From the NCBI RefSeq assembly GCF_022458865.1, contig NZ_JAJNMU010000008.1, positions 1-64,000 on the forward strand: DNA of 64,000 nt. Direction: 5' to 3'. Under the pieces are notes generated by a model. It was not told where the DNA came from, ran no database searches, and saw only the letters and a program-made list of their open reading frames with translations. The stretch is from Paenibacillus periandrae (lineage in GTDB: Bacteria; Bacillota; Bacilli; Paenibacillales; NBRC-103111). Position 1 is the first letter of the stretch, and each line of letters opens with the position of its first letter. Shown piece after piece: positions 44,141-52,856 of this stretch. The position numbers were made by a program, and so were the translations under genes.

Positions 44141-44386
44141 ATGAAGAAAAAAAGGAACACCATGGCTCTAGTTGGTTTTATTTTAGGGATAATATCGTTG
44201 TTCATTAGTATTTGGGGAGTAGTAGGAATAGTAGCATGTGTATTTAGTGGAGTTGGGCTTGGAAAATTTAATAGTGAAACGGAAGATAACAAATGGATGG
44301 CAGTTACAGGTCTTATACTCGGAATAATTGGAATTCTTTTCGAAATCATCGCGGCAACTATTAATAATTTTTTGTCGAAGTTCTGA
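44141..44386 (+). CDS. DUF4190-type small membrane protein
   Basis: 81 residues. ATG 44141 is preceded by GTGGAGGA. Two glycine-rich helices with the LVGFILGIISLFISIWGVVG and LILGIIGILFE pattern typical of DUF4190 proteins, and a basic N-terminus. Common in Bacillota; function unknown. Confidence 0.7.
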   Translation: MKKKRNTMALVGFILGIISLFISIWGVVGIVACVFSGVGLGKFNSETEDNKWMAVTGLILGIIGILFEIIAATINNFLSKF

Positions 44387-44592
44387 CAAGCATAAATAAC
44401 ATTAATGAAACGGATCAACCAACACCCGCTTGAAGAGATCGACCGACTTCTTCCTCATGTAAAAAAATCTTTAATCATTCTATATAGTTGTATCAATATA
44501 GAATTCACCATCTCGCTTTGAGACCGTTCAAGTTTTATTTTTCAACCACATGAGGGACGATATCATAGGATTTCGTCCCATATTTCCTTGTA

Positions 44593-44808
44593 CTAACGAA
44601 ATGTATTCTGTCCACCTAAGCTTTGTTCTGCAATCTGTACCAATCTCCGCGTAATCCCACCACCGATAGATCCTGCTTCACGGGTCGTCATATAACCGTA
44701 GTAGCCGTCATTAGGGATTTGAATTCCTAATTCTTGTGCAACTTCAAATTTCAGTTGTTGAAGGGCGTGCACTGCTTGCGGGACCAATAGTGTATTATTT
44801 CGTGCCAT
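44593..44808 (-). CDS. Alpha/beta-type small acid-soluble spore protein
   Basis: 71 residues; ATG 44808 has TTGGAGG upstream. LKFEVAQELGI contains the germination-protease cleavage region, and DGYYGYMTTREAGSIGGGIT followed by RRLVQIAEQSL is the hallmark DNA-binding block. These proteins coat spore DNA in the forespore and protect it from UV and heat; they are normally transcribed by sigma-G. It shows that the host forms endospores. A 7-base hairpin (gggacga/tcgtccc, 44551-44577) follows the gene. Confidence 0.9.
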   Translation of the reverse strand: MARNNTLLVPQAVHALQQLKFEVAQELGIQIPNDGYYGYMTTREAGSIGGGITRRLVQIAEQSLGGQNTFR

Positions 44809-44970
44809 TTGTTTAGCCTCCAATTCATTTTGAGTATGAAGTTACTTTCTCCAAACTGACCAAAAATATGCAAATCGCTCTTATATCCTTTCCAAATTGT
44901 ATGCCCCATCCTTTTCCATGTCCAACGAGGTTTTGTAATGGTATCCTAGAGTTACTTAGGAGGAATTTCA

Positions 44971-45843
44971 ATGATACCCAAATTTATCTCTCCGATGTTG
45001 CTTAAGAGAACACCCTCTCCTTTATCTTCGAAGAACTTTCTAGCAGAACCTAAAATCGATGGTATTCGTGGATTGTTTGTCTATCAAGAAAGTCAGGCTC
45101 AACTTTGGAGTCGGCACCAAACCAATATTACGAATCAATTTCCCGAGCTTTGTATAAAGCCCGCGGCAGCGGATTCAGTTATCTTAGATGGAGAAGTGGC
45201 CATGTATAACCCGGCCCAATCCGATTTTGATTTCGATGGTGTTATGGATCGATTTCGCCTCAAAAATGAACTTAAGATTAAGCTGGCAGCGGAACGGTCA
45301 CCAGCTGCTTTCTTGGCATGGGACATTCTTTTCTATAATGGGCAGGACCTCCGTATGCTACCTCTTTATAAGAGAAAAGACATTCTAAACGAAATCCTGG
45401 TTGAACACTCTTCCTTATCAAAGGTGATTAGTATTCCTGGCATACAGGGATTGAACCTTGCCAACCAAATTATGGAGCGCGACTGGGAAGGTTGTGTTTT
45501 CAAAGAAATCGAGAGCAGTTACCAAACAGGAAAAAGATCCGATCAATGGCTCAAGTGGCTTAATTATAAAAGCAAAATCGTATATATTACTGGTATTAGA
45601 AAAAAGAAGTTTGGATGGATGCTGGGCTCCGAGCATGCAGGTAAACTGCAACCAGCCGGTTTGTTGGAACTAGGTACCTCTGAGGTTTCTCGTTCTGAAG
45701 TATGGCAGCTCGCAAGAAAGAGTATCTTAAAGGAAGATTCATCATTTTATTACCTAGAGCCAGACATTAAAATACAAGTAAAATACGTCCGATTGACTCG
45801 AAATGGCTATATGCGCACCCCATCTTTCCAGCGTATATGTTAG
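44971..45843 (+). CDS. ATP-dependent DNA ligase
   Basis: 290 residues; TAGGAGGA lies 8 bases upstream. Motif I AEPKIDGIRG (~26-35, adenylated Lys), motif III VILDGEVA, IIIa AFLAWDILFYNG, motif IV WEGCVFKE, motif V SDQWLKWLNYK, and an OB-fold C-terminal part. It is of the small LigD/phage-YoqV type and joins 3'-OH and 5'-phosphate ends using ATP. Motif IV has Cys in place of the usual Ile/Val. All motifs are present, so it is probably active. A truncated relative lies in the IS66 unit at 14893. It may act in plasmid or spore DNA repair. Confidence 0.85.
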   Translation: MIPKFISPMLLKRTPSPLSSKNFLAEPKIDGIRGLFVYQESQAQLWSRHQTNITNQFPELCIKPAAADSVILDGEVAMYNPAQSDFDFDGVMDRFRLKNELKIKLAAERSPAAFLAWDILFYNGQDLRMLPLYKRKDILNEILVEHSSLSKVISIPGIQGLNLANQIMERDWEGCVFKEIESSYQTGKRSDQWLKWLNYKSKIVYITGIRKKKFGWMLGSEHAGKLQPAGLLELGTSEVSRSEVWQLARKSILKEDSSFYYLEPDIKIQVKYVRLTRNGYMRTPSFQRIC

Positions 45844-45935
45844 CGGGAATCCAAAAAAATTAAACCAAAATCGACGAGGAACATTCCGAGTATGCTATGC
45901 TCAAAGAAATACAAAACCTTCAAGGGGTGAGAGGC

Positions 45936-46304
45936 ATGGCTACTCCACAGTCACTCTTTATTAAAAACACGGTTGCATTCTTGCTCGGGATGATCATCAT
46001 TAGATGTCAACAAGTATACGATACACATCAGATGGGCTATTTGTTTATAGGCGGGTATGTTCTCTTGTCACTATATCACTCTTGGCAATTTTATTGGAGA
46101 CACCATGGGAATCAGTTTTCCTCTGTTATCTTTTTATTCCTGCCCTTTACACTTGTATTTACTATCTTCGTCTCATTGAACGTCGGGTTCCTTACATCAA
46201 TCCCAAGGTTCATCTATTGTGCATATCAATGGCGAAAACAATCACCAATACATGAACGAGTACCAGCTAACCATACTAATGTTATACCTTTCCATACCGA
46301 GTAA
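45936..46304 (+). CDS. Small multi-pass membrane protein
   Basis: 122 residues. ATG 45936 is preferred (AGGGGTGAGAGG just upstream) over the longer frame starting at 45897. Three hydrophobic segments (~10-26, ~35-52, ~62-88) and a basic C-terminus. Unrecognised. Confidence 0.45.
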   Translation: MATPQSLFIKNTVAFLLGMIIIRCQQVYDTHQMGYLFIGGYVLLSLYHSWQFYWRHHGNQFSSVIFLFLPFTLVFTIFVSLNVGFLTSIPRFIYCAYQWRKQSPIHERVPANHTNVIPFHTE

Positions 46305-46317
46305 ATGTATCATGCAG

Positions 46318-46355
46318 AAGAGGCCTCTCTCGTCAAATGACGTAGGAGGCCTCTT
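46318..46355 (+). terminator. Terminator
   Basis: Perfect 10-base arms aagaggcctc (46318-46327) / gaggcctctt (46346-46355), with an inner cgtcaaatgacg stem and trailing T residues; it closes the plus-strand unit ending at 46304. Confidence 0.8.
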
Positions 46356-46432
46356 TAGAGTGATGTTTAATATCCCATTTTTTTATTAAATAAATCGTTG
46401 TCAGCCAGATAGCCTTTTATGAATATTGAGAT

Positions 46433-46900
46433 TCATTTATTAGTTATAGTTGCTGTGCCACCTTCAAATATTACCTTAACGGGCAAAGATCTAAGTGAAT
46501 CTATATATTCAAAAAAGTTTTCATCATAATGCTTTTCTTTCATTTTTACAGAGAATGGGAGGTTTTCATTTAATTTATTCATAATATAGTTCTTTGCTCC
46601 TTCTATATCATTGCTAACATCAAGCGTCTCTACGTTTGAGGCATTTTCTGGATTAAATTCAATACATGCAAAGCCATTTCCGATTATAACATTGCTCAGA
46701 TTTAGCCCAAATTTGTTGAGCAAAGTCTTATCGAACTCATACAAAAAGTCTTTTTCGTTCATTTTAAGACAAAAGGGGGAGTTCAAGCTGATCTTTGAAG
46801 CCATATAATGTTTAATCCACTGGAATGTCGGTAAGAATACAATACTTTCATGTTCCTGATCTGTTTGCTTTGTATTGATAAATACAGGCAATCTATTCAC
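46433..46900 (-). CDS. Hypothetical protein with two internal repeats
   Basis: 155 residues from GTG 46900, chosen because AAGGAGG lies ~11 bases upstream and overlaps the alternative TTG at 46921. The sequence contains two similar ~50-residue units: NSPFCLKMNEKDFLYEFDK...GNGFACIEF and NLPFSVKMKEKHYDENFFE...GGTATITN, which suggests an internal duplication. No family recognised. Confidence 0.5.
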   Translation of the reverse strand: MNRLPVFINTKQTDQEHESIVFLPTFQWIKHYMASKISLNSPFCLKMNEKDFLYEFDKTLLNKFGLNLSNVIIGNGFACIEFNPENASNVETLDVSNDIEGAKNYIMNKLNENLPFSVKMKEKHYDENFFEYIDSLRSLPVKVIFEGGTATITNK

Positions 46901-46982
46901 GCTTGATATTACCTCCTTCAACTTTTACCCTTATTCGATTTAAATACTAACACTGAAATATCCACCATATGATCTTATTATA

Positions 46983-47401
46983 CTATACAATGTTGTCTAC
47001 CGAGAATCCGAAGATCCCAGCGCCGACCGAGAGGCTAAGGACCTCATCGTTGTTCGCTCGATAGAGCTTGCCGTTTTCAGCTCGAAACATGTTATGAGTA
47101 GAATTTTCTAACCATCCCAGAAAGACGACTTTCTCTGCGATGGTCTTAATTATTGTAAAGTGATCCTAAATAGGTTTTACAACTTGATCTAGTAACCCCC
47201 ATAGAATTTCCCTTGGATGTGTATCGAGGTCGTAAAATGCTCTTTTAGATTTCCACTCAAGCACCTGTGTCATGTATATAAGATTCTCTTTATCCAAGCC
47301 ATTTTCATTCACAAATTGATTTGCTCCGGCGTTATAATGGCGAACACATCATTCAAATACTCATCTTGTTTTTGATTTATTTCTGCATGATCATTTTTCA
47401 T
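46983..47401 (-). pseudogene. Frameshifted unknown gene
   Basis: ATG 47401 has GGAGGGAT seven bases upstream and starts MKNDHAEINQKQDEYLNDVF. Near 47340 the coding frame shifts by one base; in the new frame it continues HYNAGANQFVNENGLDKENL, reaches TAG at 47166-47168, and after that stop still reads as protein (TIIKTIAEKVVFLGWLENST, then LSLSVGAGIFGFSVDN) to TAG at 46983. About 138 codons with one frameshift and one in-frame stop, so it looks like a decaying gene. No family recognised. Confidence 0.5.
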
Positions 47402-47514
47402 TACTGATCCCTCCGCATTACTAAAAATTATGGAATATCGGATGTTTGGGTGTAAATTTCCTGTAGGTCTTAATTCTGATAGCTTGTATTATTTGATAAT
47501 CCAAAGCCCGTTTT

Positions 47515-47787
47515 TTATGCCGTCATTCGAACAAATGACTTTATAAAGTGTTCATTTTGGTCTCTCGGTTTTGGTACTGCGATGTTCCACTGTCGAAGTG
47601 CTTCATAACAGGTTTTCAGGACATCGCTTTTCAGTTGCTGTAAGGTACGTCCGTTCTCTGCAAGAATGAATTGCACATTGATATTCTCAGACCAATTCAC
47701 GGTATTCAGAATATCCTCGAAACTCATTACCTCACAGGCTCCTAAAATCCATTGAGAGCATTCCTTGACGAGGTCATTGTACAACAT
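47515..47787 (-). CDS. Hypothetical protein
   Basis: 90 residues, helical, one central acidic stretch, two Cys without a zinc pattern (ECSQWILGACEVMSFEDILN). AAAGGGGGAG precedes the ATG. Located just downstream of the DUF262-like gene, with a hairpin between. Unknown. Confidence 0.5.
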   Translation of the reverse strand: MLYNDLVKECSQWILGACEVMSFEDILNTVNWSENINVQFILAENGRTLQQLKSDVLKTCYEALRQWNIAVPKPRDQNEHFIKSFVRMTA

Positions 47788-47827
47788 AAAAATCTCCCCC
47801 TTTAATTCAAATTGTTTTGTAACAAAG

Positions 47828-47862
47828 AAGGATAACCCGATACAAGTGAACGGGTTATCCTT
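47828..47862 (-). terminator. Terminator of the DUF262-like gene
   Basis: Perfect 12-base arms aaggataacccg (47828-47839) / cgggttatcctt (47851-47862), 11 bases after the stop at 47874. Confidence 0.75.
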
Positions 47863-47873
47863 GCTATTAGTGA

Positions 47874-49049
47874 TTATTCAGCTACAGGTGCAGCTTGTTG
47901 GTTGACCAGATATTGCCGCAGATGAGCAAGTGGCGCAGAGTTCCGTGATTTAACACGATCCAAGGTCGTCGTTCCTGAGGTGGCCGAAGCAAAACCTGCC
48001 TCGTGAACATAAAATTGGGTAGCCCACTCCGCGAAAACATGATGGTCTTCAGGAAGAATACCCTCTTCTAACGTTTTGGAAACAACGTACATCAATGAGA
48101 TGGTTTTCGTTTTATTGAATATTTTATCCCTCATTTTGATGTTCTTAAAATTGGTATAGACCTGGTTGAGATAGGTACCAGCTACCTTGGTCTTTTCGAT
48201 CACATTGGTATCAAAATTATAATGATTTGCTTCTATGACTTTCATTGCTAGACCTGTGTTATTATCTGTACTGATGACGGCCATGGCTTGAAGAATGGCC
48301 ATCAGGTTTTCATCACGATCCACTTTTTTCGGTGTTAGACCTGCTTTGAAAACGTCAAACTTTTTAAGTGCCACTGAAGCAAAAAGAAGCGGGTCACTCA
48401 GCTTTGATTTCAGTTTTTCTGTTGGTGTCAATGATTCGCCATTGTTCCATCGATAGAATAGAACCTTCTTAATCTCCGGATCATCGAAGTAATACTCCTC
48501 TACCATGAAACTGAACCCCATAATACGTTTTTGAATCATAGGATTCAGGTCTTTAAAGTACAATCCAGAGATATCGAGGTAGACAGGTTTTCCTGCTTCA
48601 TTAAGTGCCTCAATAAAAAGACCTTCGACATAGATCGTATTCCCTTCTTCATCCTTCTTCGCTTCCCCGTCCTCACCCTTCATTGCGTAGCGTAATTTAG
48701 CGAGTGGATACAGATTTCGAATGTAACCACGGATACGTGTTGCCCTTTGTGCACCGTCCAATACGATGTAGTTTCGTCTTTTTTGAGCTTTGTTTTGAAC
48801 GACCTGAGTCTTTATCGAACCGATGGAAACACGTTCGATAATAGAAACGATCAATTCTGCAGCTTGCTCCATGGACCAAGATGTATTGTTGCGTTGAATC
48901 GGGTCATCTGTAATAAAGATCGTTGGCCGCTCCATGTATTCAGCAATTGTCCAACTCCTTCCCCCAGCCTCCAAGCCGAAGTCATAAAAACCGTCCATTT
49001 GATTCGTCGTAACTATTTCGATATTAGAGTCCATTTTAATTGATAACAT
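47874..49049 (-). CDS. DUF262/ParB-like domain protein
   Basis: 391 residues from ATG 49049 (GGAGAGAG upstream; the frame extends to 49085). Residues ~50-115 follow the DUF262 pattern: P-x-QRNNTSWSMEQAAELIVSI, then I-G-S-I..., then YIVLDGAQRATRIRGYI, equivalent to the DGQQR loop that binds nucleotide in GmrSD/ParB-like enzymes. The C-terminal ~250 residues are helical; the DUF1524 HNH nuclease part of GmrSD is not seen. The family is common in phages and defence islands. Possible roles are DNA or nucleotide sensing. Confidence 0.55.
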   Translation of the reverse strand: MLSIKMDSNIEIVTTNQMDGFYDFGLEAGGRSWTIAEYMERPTIFITDDPIQRNNTSWSMEQAAELIVSIIERVSIGSIKTQVVQNKAQKRRNYIVLDGAQRATRIRGYIRNLYPLAKLRYAMKGEDGEAKKDEEGNTIYVEGLFIEALNEAGKPVYLDISGLYFKDLNPMIQKRIMGFSFMVEEYYFDDPEIKKVLFYRWNNGESLTPTEKLKSKLSDPLLFASVALKKFDVFKAGLTPKKVDRDENLMAILQAMAVISTDNNTGLAMKVIEANHYNFDTNVIEKTKVAGTYLNQVYTNFKNIKMRDKIFNKTKTISLMYVVSKTLEEGILPEDHHVFAEWATQFYVHEAGFASATSGTTTLDRVKSRNSAPLAHLRQYLVNQQAAPVAE

Positions 49050-49503
49050 AATGACATCTCTCTCCTTGTTTTGTCCTATTGACAAGATAATGGGTTGTGA
49101 ACAAACTACATTAAAAAATTCCCAATCTTAATAGTCTAATATCCTTATTCTACTATTTCCGGAATCAAATGAGTAGACAAATTGGAAATCTAATAACTTC
49201 TCTATTCCAGCAACTTACCAAAGAAACTCCTCCTCTTCTTCTTTCATGTTCTCAAAAAAAAGAGAACACCGATTCCAAGGTAGAATAATTGTACCCACAG
49301 GAAATAAGGGTAACATTAGACACTTAGAATGGTGCTCTCACACACAAAACGGTGGTATCGCATGACTCCACCTGAAAATTGATAATTGATAGTTTTATTA
49401 TATGTTCCTCCCTTTAGGTTGTAAAGCAGGAGAAAATAAGTTAAAAATGAGAACTCAGAGGACTTATGATAAAATAGAAGGAGAATATTTCTTAGGGGTG
49501 ATA
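49050..49503. other. Divergent intergenic region
   Basis: No gene supported. AT-rich, with promoter-like tattatatg and tatgataaaat near 49398 and 49466 for the plus-strand gene at 49504. No clear repeats. Confidence 0.35.
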
Positions 49504-50040
49504 ATGAACATGATGGATTCCAATCAGCCTTTTTTTAATGAGTCCTCTGCCGCTACCTCAGTCACACAAGTGACGGTTAGAAAACTCACCGATCAGGAAA
49601 TTGAAGCTAATTGCTATAACAATAGAGATCTGAAACGTCAAGCACTGGGAACCATATCTAAAAATGAATTAAATCTATTTTGTGAGAAAGCGAGCGCCAT
49701 ATTGGAAAGTATGGATATTCGTTCGCAAATTTATGTAAAACGTGTTGGGCTCCATGATAGCCCGCGCTTTGAAATTGGTAGCTGCTCAGCGGTCAATGAA
49801 ATTTTAACTATTAGTAACGAAAAAGTCACTTCAATTGGACTTTACTTTGAGCACCCGCTCACAGAAGCTTTCCCGGCGCAGCATTCTAAAAACAAAAACG
49901 AGGACCGTTATATTGTCTGGGTTTACCGTACCATTAAAGGGAAAGCACTAACAGTCCTTCGGAAATTTCTACTCAATTCCATTATCTACTATGAAAAACC
50001 ATCCATACTAACAAGTAAAGAGTCCGCTCAACAAATCTAA
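49504..50040 (+). CDS. Hypothetical protein
   Basis: 178 residues from ATG 49504 (AGGGGTGAT upstream; the open frame begins at 49402). Soluble, mixed alpha/beta, no recognised motif (AVNEILTISNEKVTSIGLYF; YIVWVYRTIKGKALTVLRKF). The gene is followed by small genes of unknown function on the same strand. Confidence 0.45.
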   Translation: MNMMDSNQPFFNESSAATSVTQVTVRKLTDQEIEANCYNNRDLKRQALGTISKNELNLFCEKASAILESMDIRSQIYVKRVGLHDSPRFEIGSCSAVNEILTISNEKVTSIGLYFEHPLTEAFPAQHSKNKNEDRYIVWVYRTIKGKALTVLRKFLLNSIIYYEKPSILTSKESAQQI

Positions 50041-50096
50041 TCTTTTCGAGCTTTTTCCAATCACTCATGTCAGTTTCAAGAGGGTGAATAAAACAA

Positions 50097-50236
50097 ATGC
50101 AAATAAAATTTAGTGAGTCTCTGAGTATGAAGAAAATTCGCGAAGAAAAATATCTGATTGTTGTTTTGAAGATGTCGATGTGAGTTACAATTTAGTAAAA
50201 GATAAAATCAAGATTTTAACCACTACTGAGGTGTGA
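50097..50236 (+). pseudogene. Possible frameshifted tiny gene
   Basis: ATG 50097 with GAGGGTGA upstream gives MQIKFSESLSMKKIREEKYL and stops soon after; shifting one frame near 50160 gives CFEDVDVSYNLVKDKIKILT and a TGA that sits 2 bases before the next gene's ribosome-site-bearing ATG. The fit to the next gene suggests a small gene with a frameshift, but it could be chance. Confidence 0.3.
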
Positions 50237-50240
50237 GCAG

Positions 50241-50729
50241 ATGAGAATCGAAGGAATACATCCAACAGGGGCGCGTATTGAAATAATTAGGAATAATGTT
50301 AGAATCTATGAGGTGTCTTGTTATGACACAAATGGAAGCTTAGTTTTTTGGTCAACGTTTCGAAATCCTGAGTTAGCGAAGTCTCAGGCTCGTAAACAAT
50401 TTGATACCAATGGAAAGTGGACGTGGAATACTTTAATCGATCTAAGAGCACAAGAGGTAAAGTTTAATTTTAAGAGTATTAATCATGATTTGACTGCTAA
50501 GAGACATCTAACAAAAAATGAGGCATTCGTCGTTATTCATAAAGATTGTATTGTAAAAAGTGATATAGCGAATGGTTACATAACATTAAAAAAGAAGCGA
50601 TTTGGCATTTATGAAATTCAAACATTTGAATTTGATGTGATTGATCCTGAAACTTCTAGCGTAAAACTTAATACTTTAAAGGAAATAATGGATAGTTTGG
50701 ATAATTACTATACTGATGTTTTTTATTAA
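50241..50729 (+). CDS. Hypothetical protein
   Basis: 162 residues; GAGGTGTGAG precedes ATG. Beta-rich soluble protein (ARIEIIRNNVRIYEVSCYDT; SDIANGYITLKKKRFGIYEI), no motif recognised. Located among small unknown genes. Confidence 0.45.
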   Translation: MRIEGIHPTGARIEIIRNNVRIYEVSCYDTNGSLVFWSTFRNPELAKSQARKQFDTNGKWTWNTLIDLRAQEVKFNFKSINHDLTAKRHLTKNEAFVVIHKDCIVKSDIANGYITLKKKRFGIYEIQTFEFDVIDPETSSVKLNTLKEIMDSLDNYYTDVFY

Positions 50730-50799
50730 TTTGTTGTTTTATATAGAAAGTGAGATTGAAAATGTTTAATGGAAAATTTATTACAACATTGATTGGAGG

Positions 50800-51048
50800 T
50801 TGAACCACATAAATAATAAATGTAATGTAGATGGCTGTAGTAGGATAATTAAGGCCAAAAAGCTTTGTGATATGCATTTAAAGCGTTTGTACCGAACAGG
50901 TAATGTAGGAAATGCGGAACCATACACAAAAGGAACAAGGAATAATTCAGTATTTAAGGCTAAAATGTGTAATGCTGCTGGCTGTATTGATTTAAGCATT
51001 AGAATGGGTCTATGTCTAAAGCATTTAAAAGAATTTAAGATAGAGTAA
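50800..51048 (+). CDS. Small zinc-finger (HNH-like treble clef) protein
   Basis: About 82 residues. Two Cys/His groups, CNVDGCSRIIKAKKLCDMHL (~8-27) and CNAAGCIDLSIRMGLCLKHL (~57-76), form two similar treble-clef-like zinc sites, a pattern frequent in phage proteins. The start is uncertain: TTG 50800 overlaps the GGAGG, and ATA three codons later has better spacing. Probably binds nucleic acid. The downstream interval to 51355 holds only an AT-rich hairpin (51045-51083). Confidence 0.5.
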   Translation: MNHINNKCNVDGCSRIIKAKKLCDMHLKRLYRTGNVGNAEPYTKGTRNNSVFKAKMCNAAGCIDLSIRMGLCLKHLKEFKIE

Positions 51049-51354
51049 AAAAGGCAACTATAATTATTACTTTTTTTACTCTGACTGGACTGGTTGCTTG
51101 GGTAGCCTTTACAGGAGATACGATTACATAAAAAGACTTTTTGTCCAAATGCATATTACAAAATAAACTTTCCATCTTGTAATTGGTTGTGGTAACTACT
51201 GCACGCAATCAATATTTGGCCCCCCAATATCTTCAGCTAGTCTAGCATACCGTCAGTCACGTACACAATTTAGTACATATATCGTACCAAGGGTAGTGAA
51301 GACAATTTTAATAATGGGGGAATTTATATTTCATTAGATTCTCCTACTCATATA
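51049..51354. other. Intergenic region
   Basis: No gene supported. The hairpin gagtaaaaaa...ttttttactc directly after the zinc-finger gene may act as terminator. A hydrophobic reading frame after it (~51065-51132) lacks a start codon. Confidence 0.35.
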
Positions 51355-52647
51355 TTAAACCGAATGTATCCTGTAACCCATTTCGTGACTTTGCTTCATG
51401 AACTGAACAAGTAACCGTTCGAACGTAGAGATCCCCTTCGTATTCACATATACAAACGGAATCTCAGCAGTCTTGGCTGCATCCATTGCATCTCTCCAAT
51501 GATCGTGCCCCGCTAGCCCTTTTATAAAGAAAACCGCTTGACTTCCCATGACGGAATGATGCACTAAACTTAATTGGTCTTCGGGAACAAAAGAGATTTT
51601 TCCGTTATAACGCTCTATGATATCTCTATAATGACGTTCTCGATTCCCACCAACTACTGCGATCGTTCGGCCTTCCAGGTCGTTTAAATCGTTAACAGGT
51701 TCGTTAGAACGCGAGGCAAGTAATTGACGTAAATTGTCTATGGTCTGCTGATAGGATATCCGCTCTTCTTGTGAGGTTTCCAGCAAACCCAATATCTCTT
51801 CTTCGTGCTCACGTTTTAACTGTTCAACCTGATGTCTTAAGAATTCGGTTTCCTTTAAAGCATCTTCATAAAGATCATGCATCTGGCCACGTAGTGCCTT
51901 TTCATTCTGTTCTTTTTCGTGAACGGTCCTCTGAAGCTGTATTTTTTTCTTTTCTGATTTATCTAGATTCTTTTGTAACTTTTTATTCTCCACCTGGATA
52001 CTGCTCAAACTATTCGATTGGTCTTGTGACATTTCGTTCGGTCGGTCCATGATAACCTCAAACTCCATACCGATATAACTTATCAAACAATACCATAAGG
52101 AATAAGCATAATCTCTGGGGAAGGTTTCTTTTAGATAATTCAAGGTATCTTCATCATTCAATTGGCAAACGAGGATCCAAAGTAAACTCTCAAATGGAGA
52201 TTTGCTTTTCAATTCGATCAGGGAGCTTTTTGAGTCGGCCATTATTGTAGCGATCTCTGCTCGGTAATTAAACTCCAAGAACTTCGAAAAATAGTCCCTC
52301 ACCTTTTTGTTGTGATATTTCCGGAGTACTCTTGATAAAATCGCATACTTACCCTTTTTTATATCTTTATGGGTAATCGTAATTCCCACAGACTGACTTA
52401 GCTTTTTTATGAAATTCGGGTCACAATGGAGAAGCACATCGAGGACATTCGAAAAAAGTATACCTTCTTCGAGTCCGTACTTCTGATGCGACCATATTTG
52501 TTCTAATATTTTGATGACCTCAACTATCTTCGTGTCATCATACTCATCTGCTTCACTTTCCAAGAAAGCATTGATTACTTCTTGATCAATGGATGAAACC
52601 TTGTTTGAGAGTATTTCCATTGAGTTTTGAACTAACATGTTATTCAT
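51355..52647 (-). CDS. DUF2325 protein with central coiled coil
   Basis: 430 residues from ATG 52647 (GAGGTGATGG upstream). Residues ~30-190 are helical and unrecognised, ~215-320 a long charged coiled coil, and the C-terminal ~100 residues are a DUF2325 domain: GRTIAVVGGNRERHYRDIIE, FVPEDQLSLVHHSV, HDHWRDAMDAAKTAEIPFVY and VNTKGISTFERLL. DUF2325 proteins are soluble Rossmann-like and of unknown function, sometimes linked to signalling or defence. Confidence 0.75.
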   Translation of the reverse strand: MNNMLVQNSMEILSNKVSSIDQEVINAFLESEADEYDDTKIVEVIKILEQIWSHQKYGLEEGILFSNVLDVLLHCDPNFIKKLSQSVGITITHKDIKKGKYAILSRVLRKYHNKKVRDYFSKFLEFNYRAEIATIMADSKSSLIELKSKSPFESLLWILVCQLNDEDTLNYLKETFPRDYAYSLWYCLISYIGMEFEVIMDRPNEMSQDQSNSLSSIQVENKKLQKNLDKSEKKKIQLQRTVHEKEQNEKALRGQMHDLYEDALKETEFLRHQVEQLKREHEEEILGLLETSQEERISYQQTIDNLRQLLASRSNEPVNDLNDLEGRTIAVVGGNRERHYRDIIERYNGKISFVPEDQLSLVHHSVMGSQAVFFIKGLAGHDHWRDAMDAAKTAEIPFVYVNTKGISTFERLLVQFMKQSHEMGYRIHSV

Positions 52648-52856
52648 ACCATCACCTCTACTCTTACTATAAAAGAATTTAGACATAAAAGCACGAGGTG
52701 CCTCCTAAAAAAGTAAACTCAATTTGTCTTTCAAACCGGTATACTTAGCTACACCCGAATGACAACATCGAATCTGTTTACGTATTCTTTGCTTGTTATC
52801 GATTCTCAGACCTTTAAACCTTTCATAAGACAACTTTTCACTATCTAAATATAGCT

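Noticed and set aside
51053..51132. Hydrophobic ~25-residue reading frame
   Set aside because: No start codon or ribosome site; may be chance next to the hairpin.
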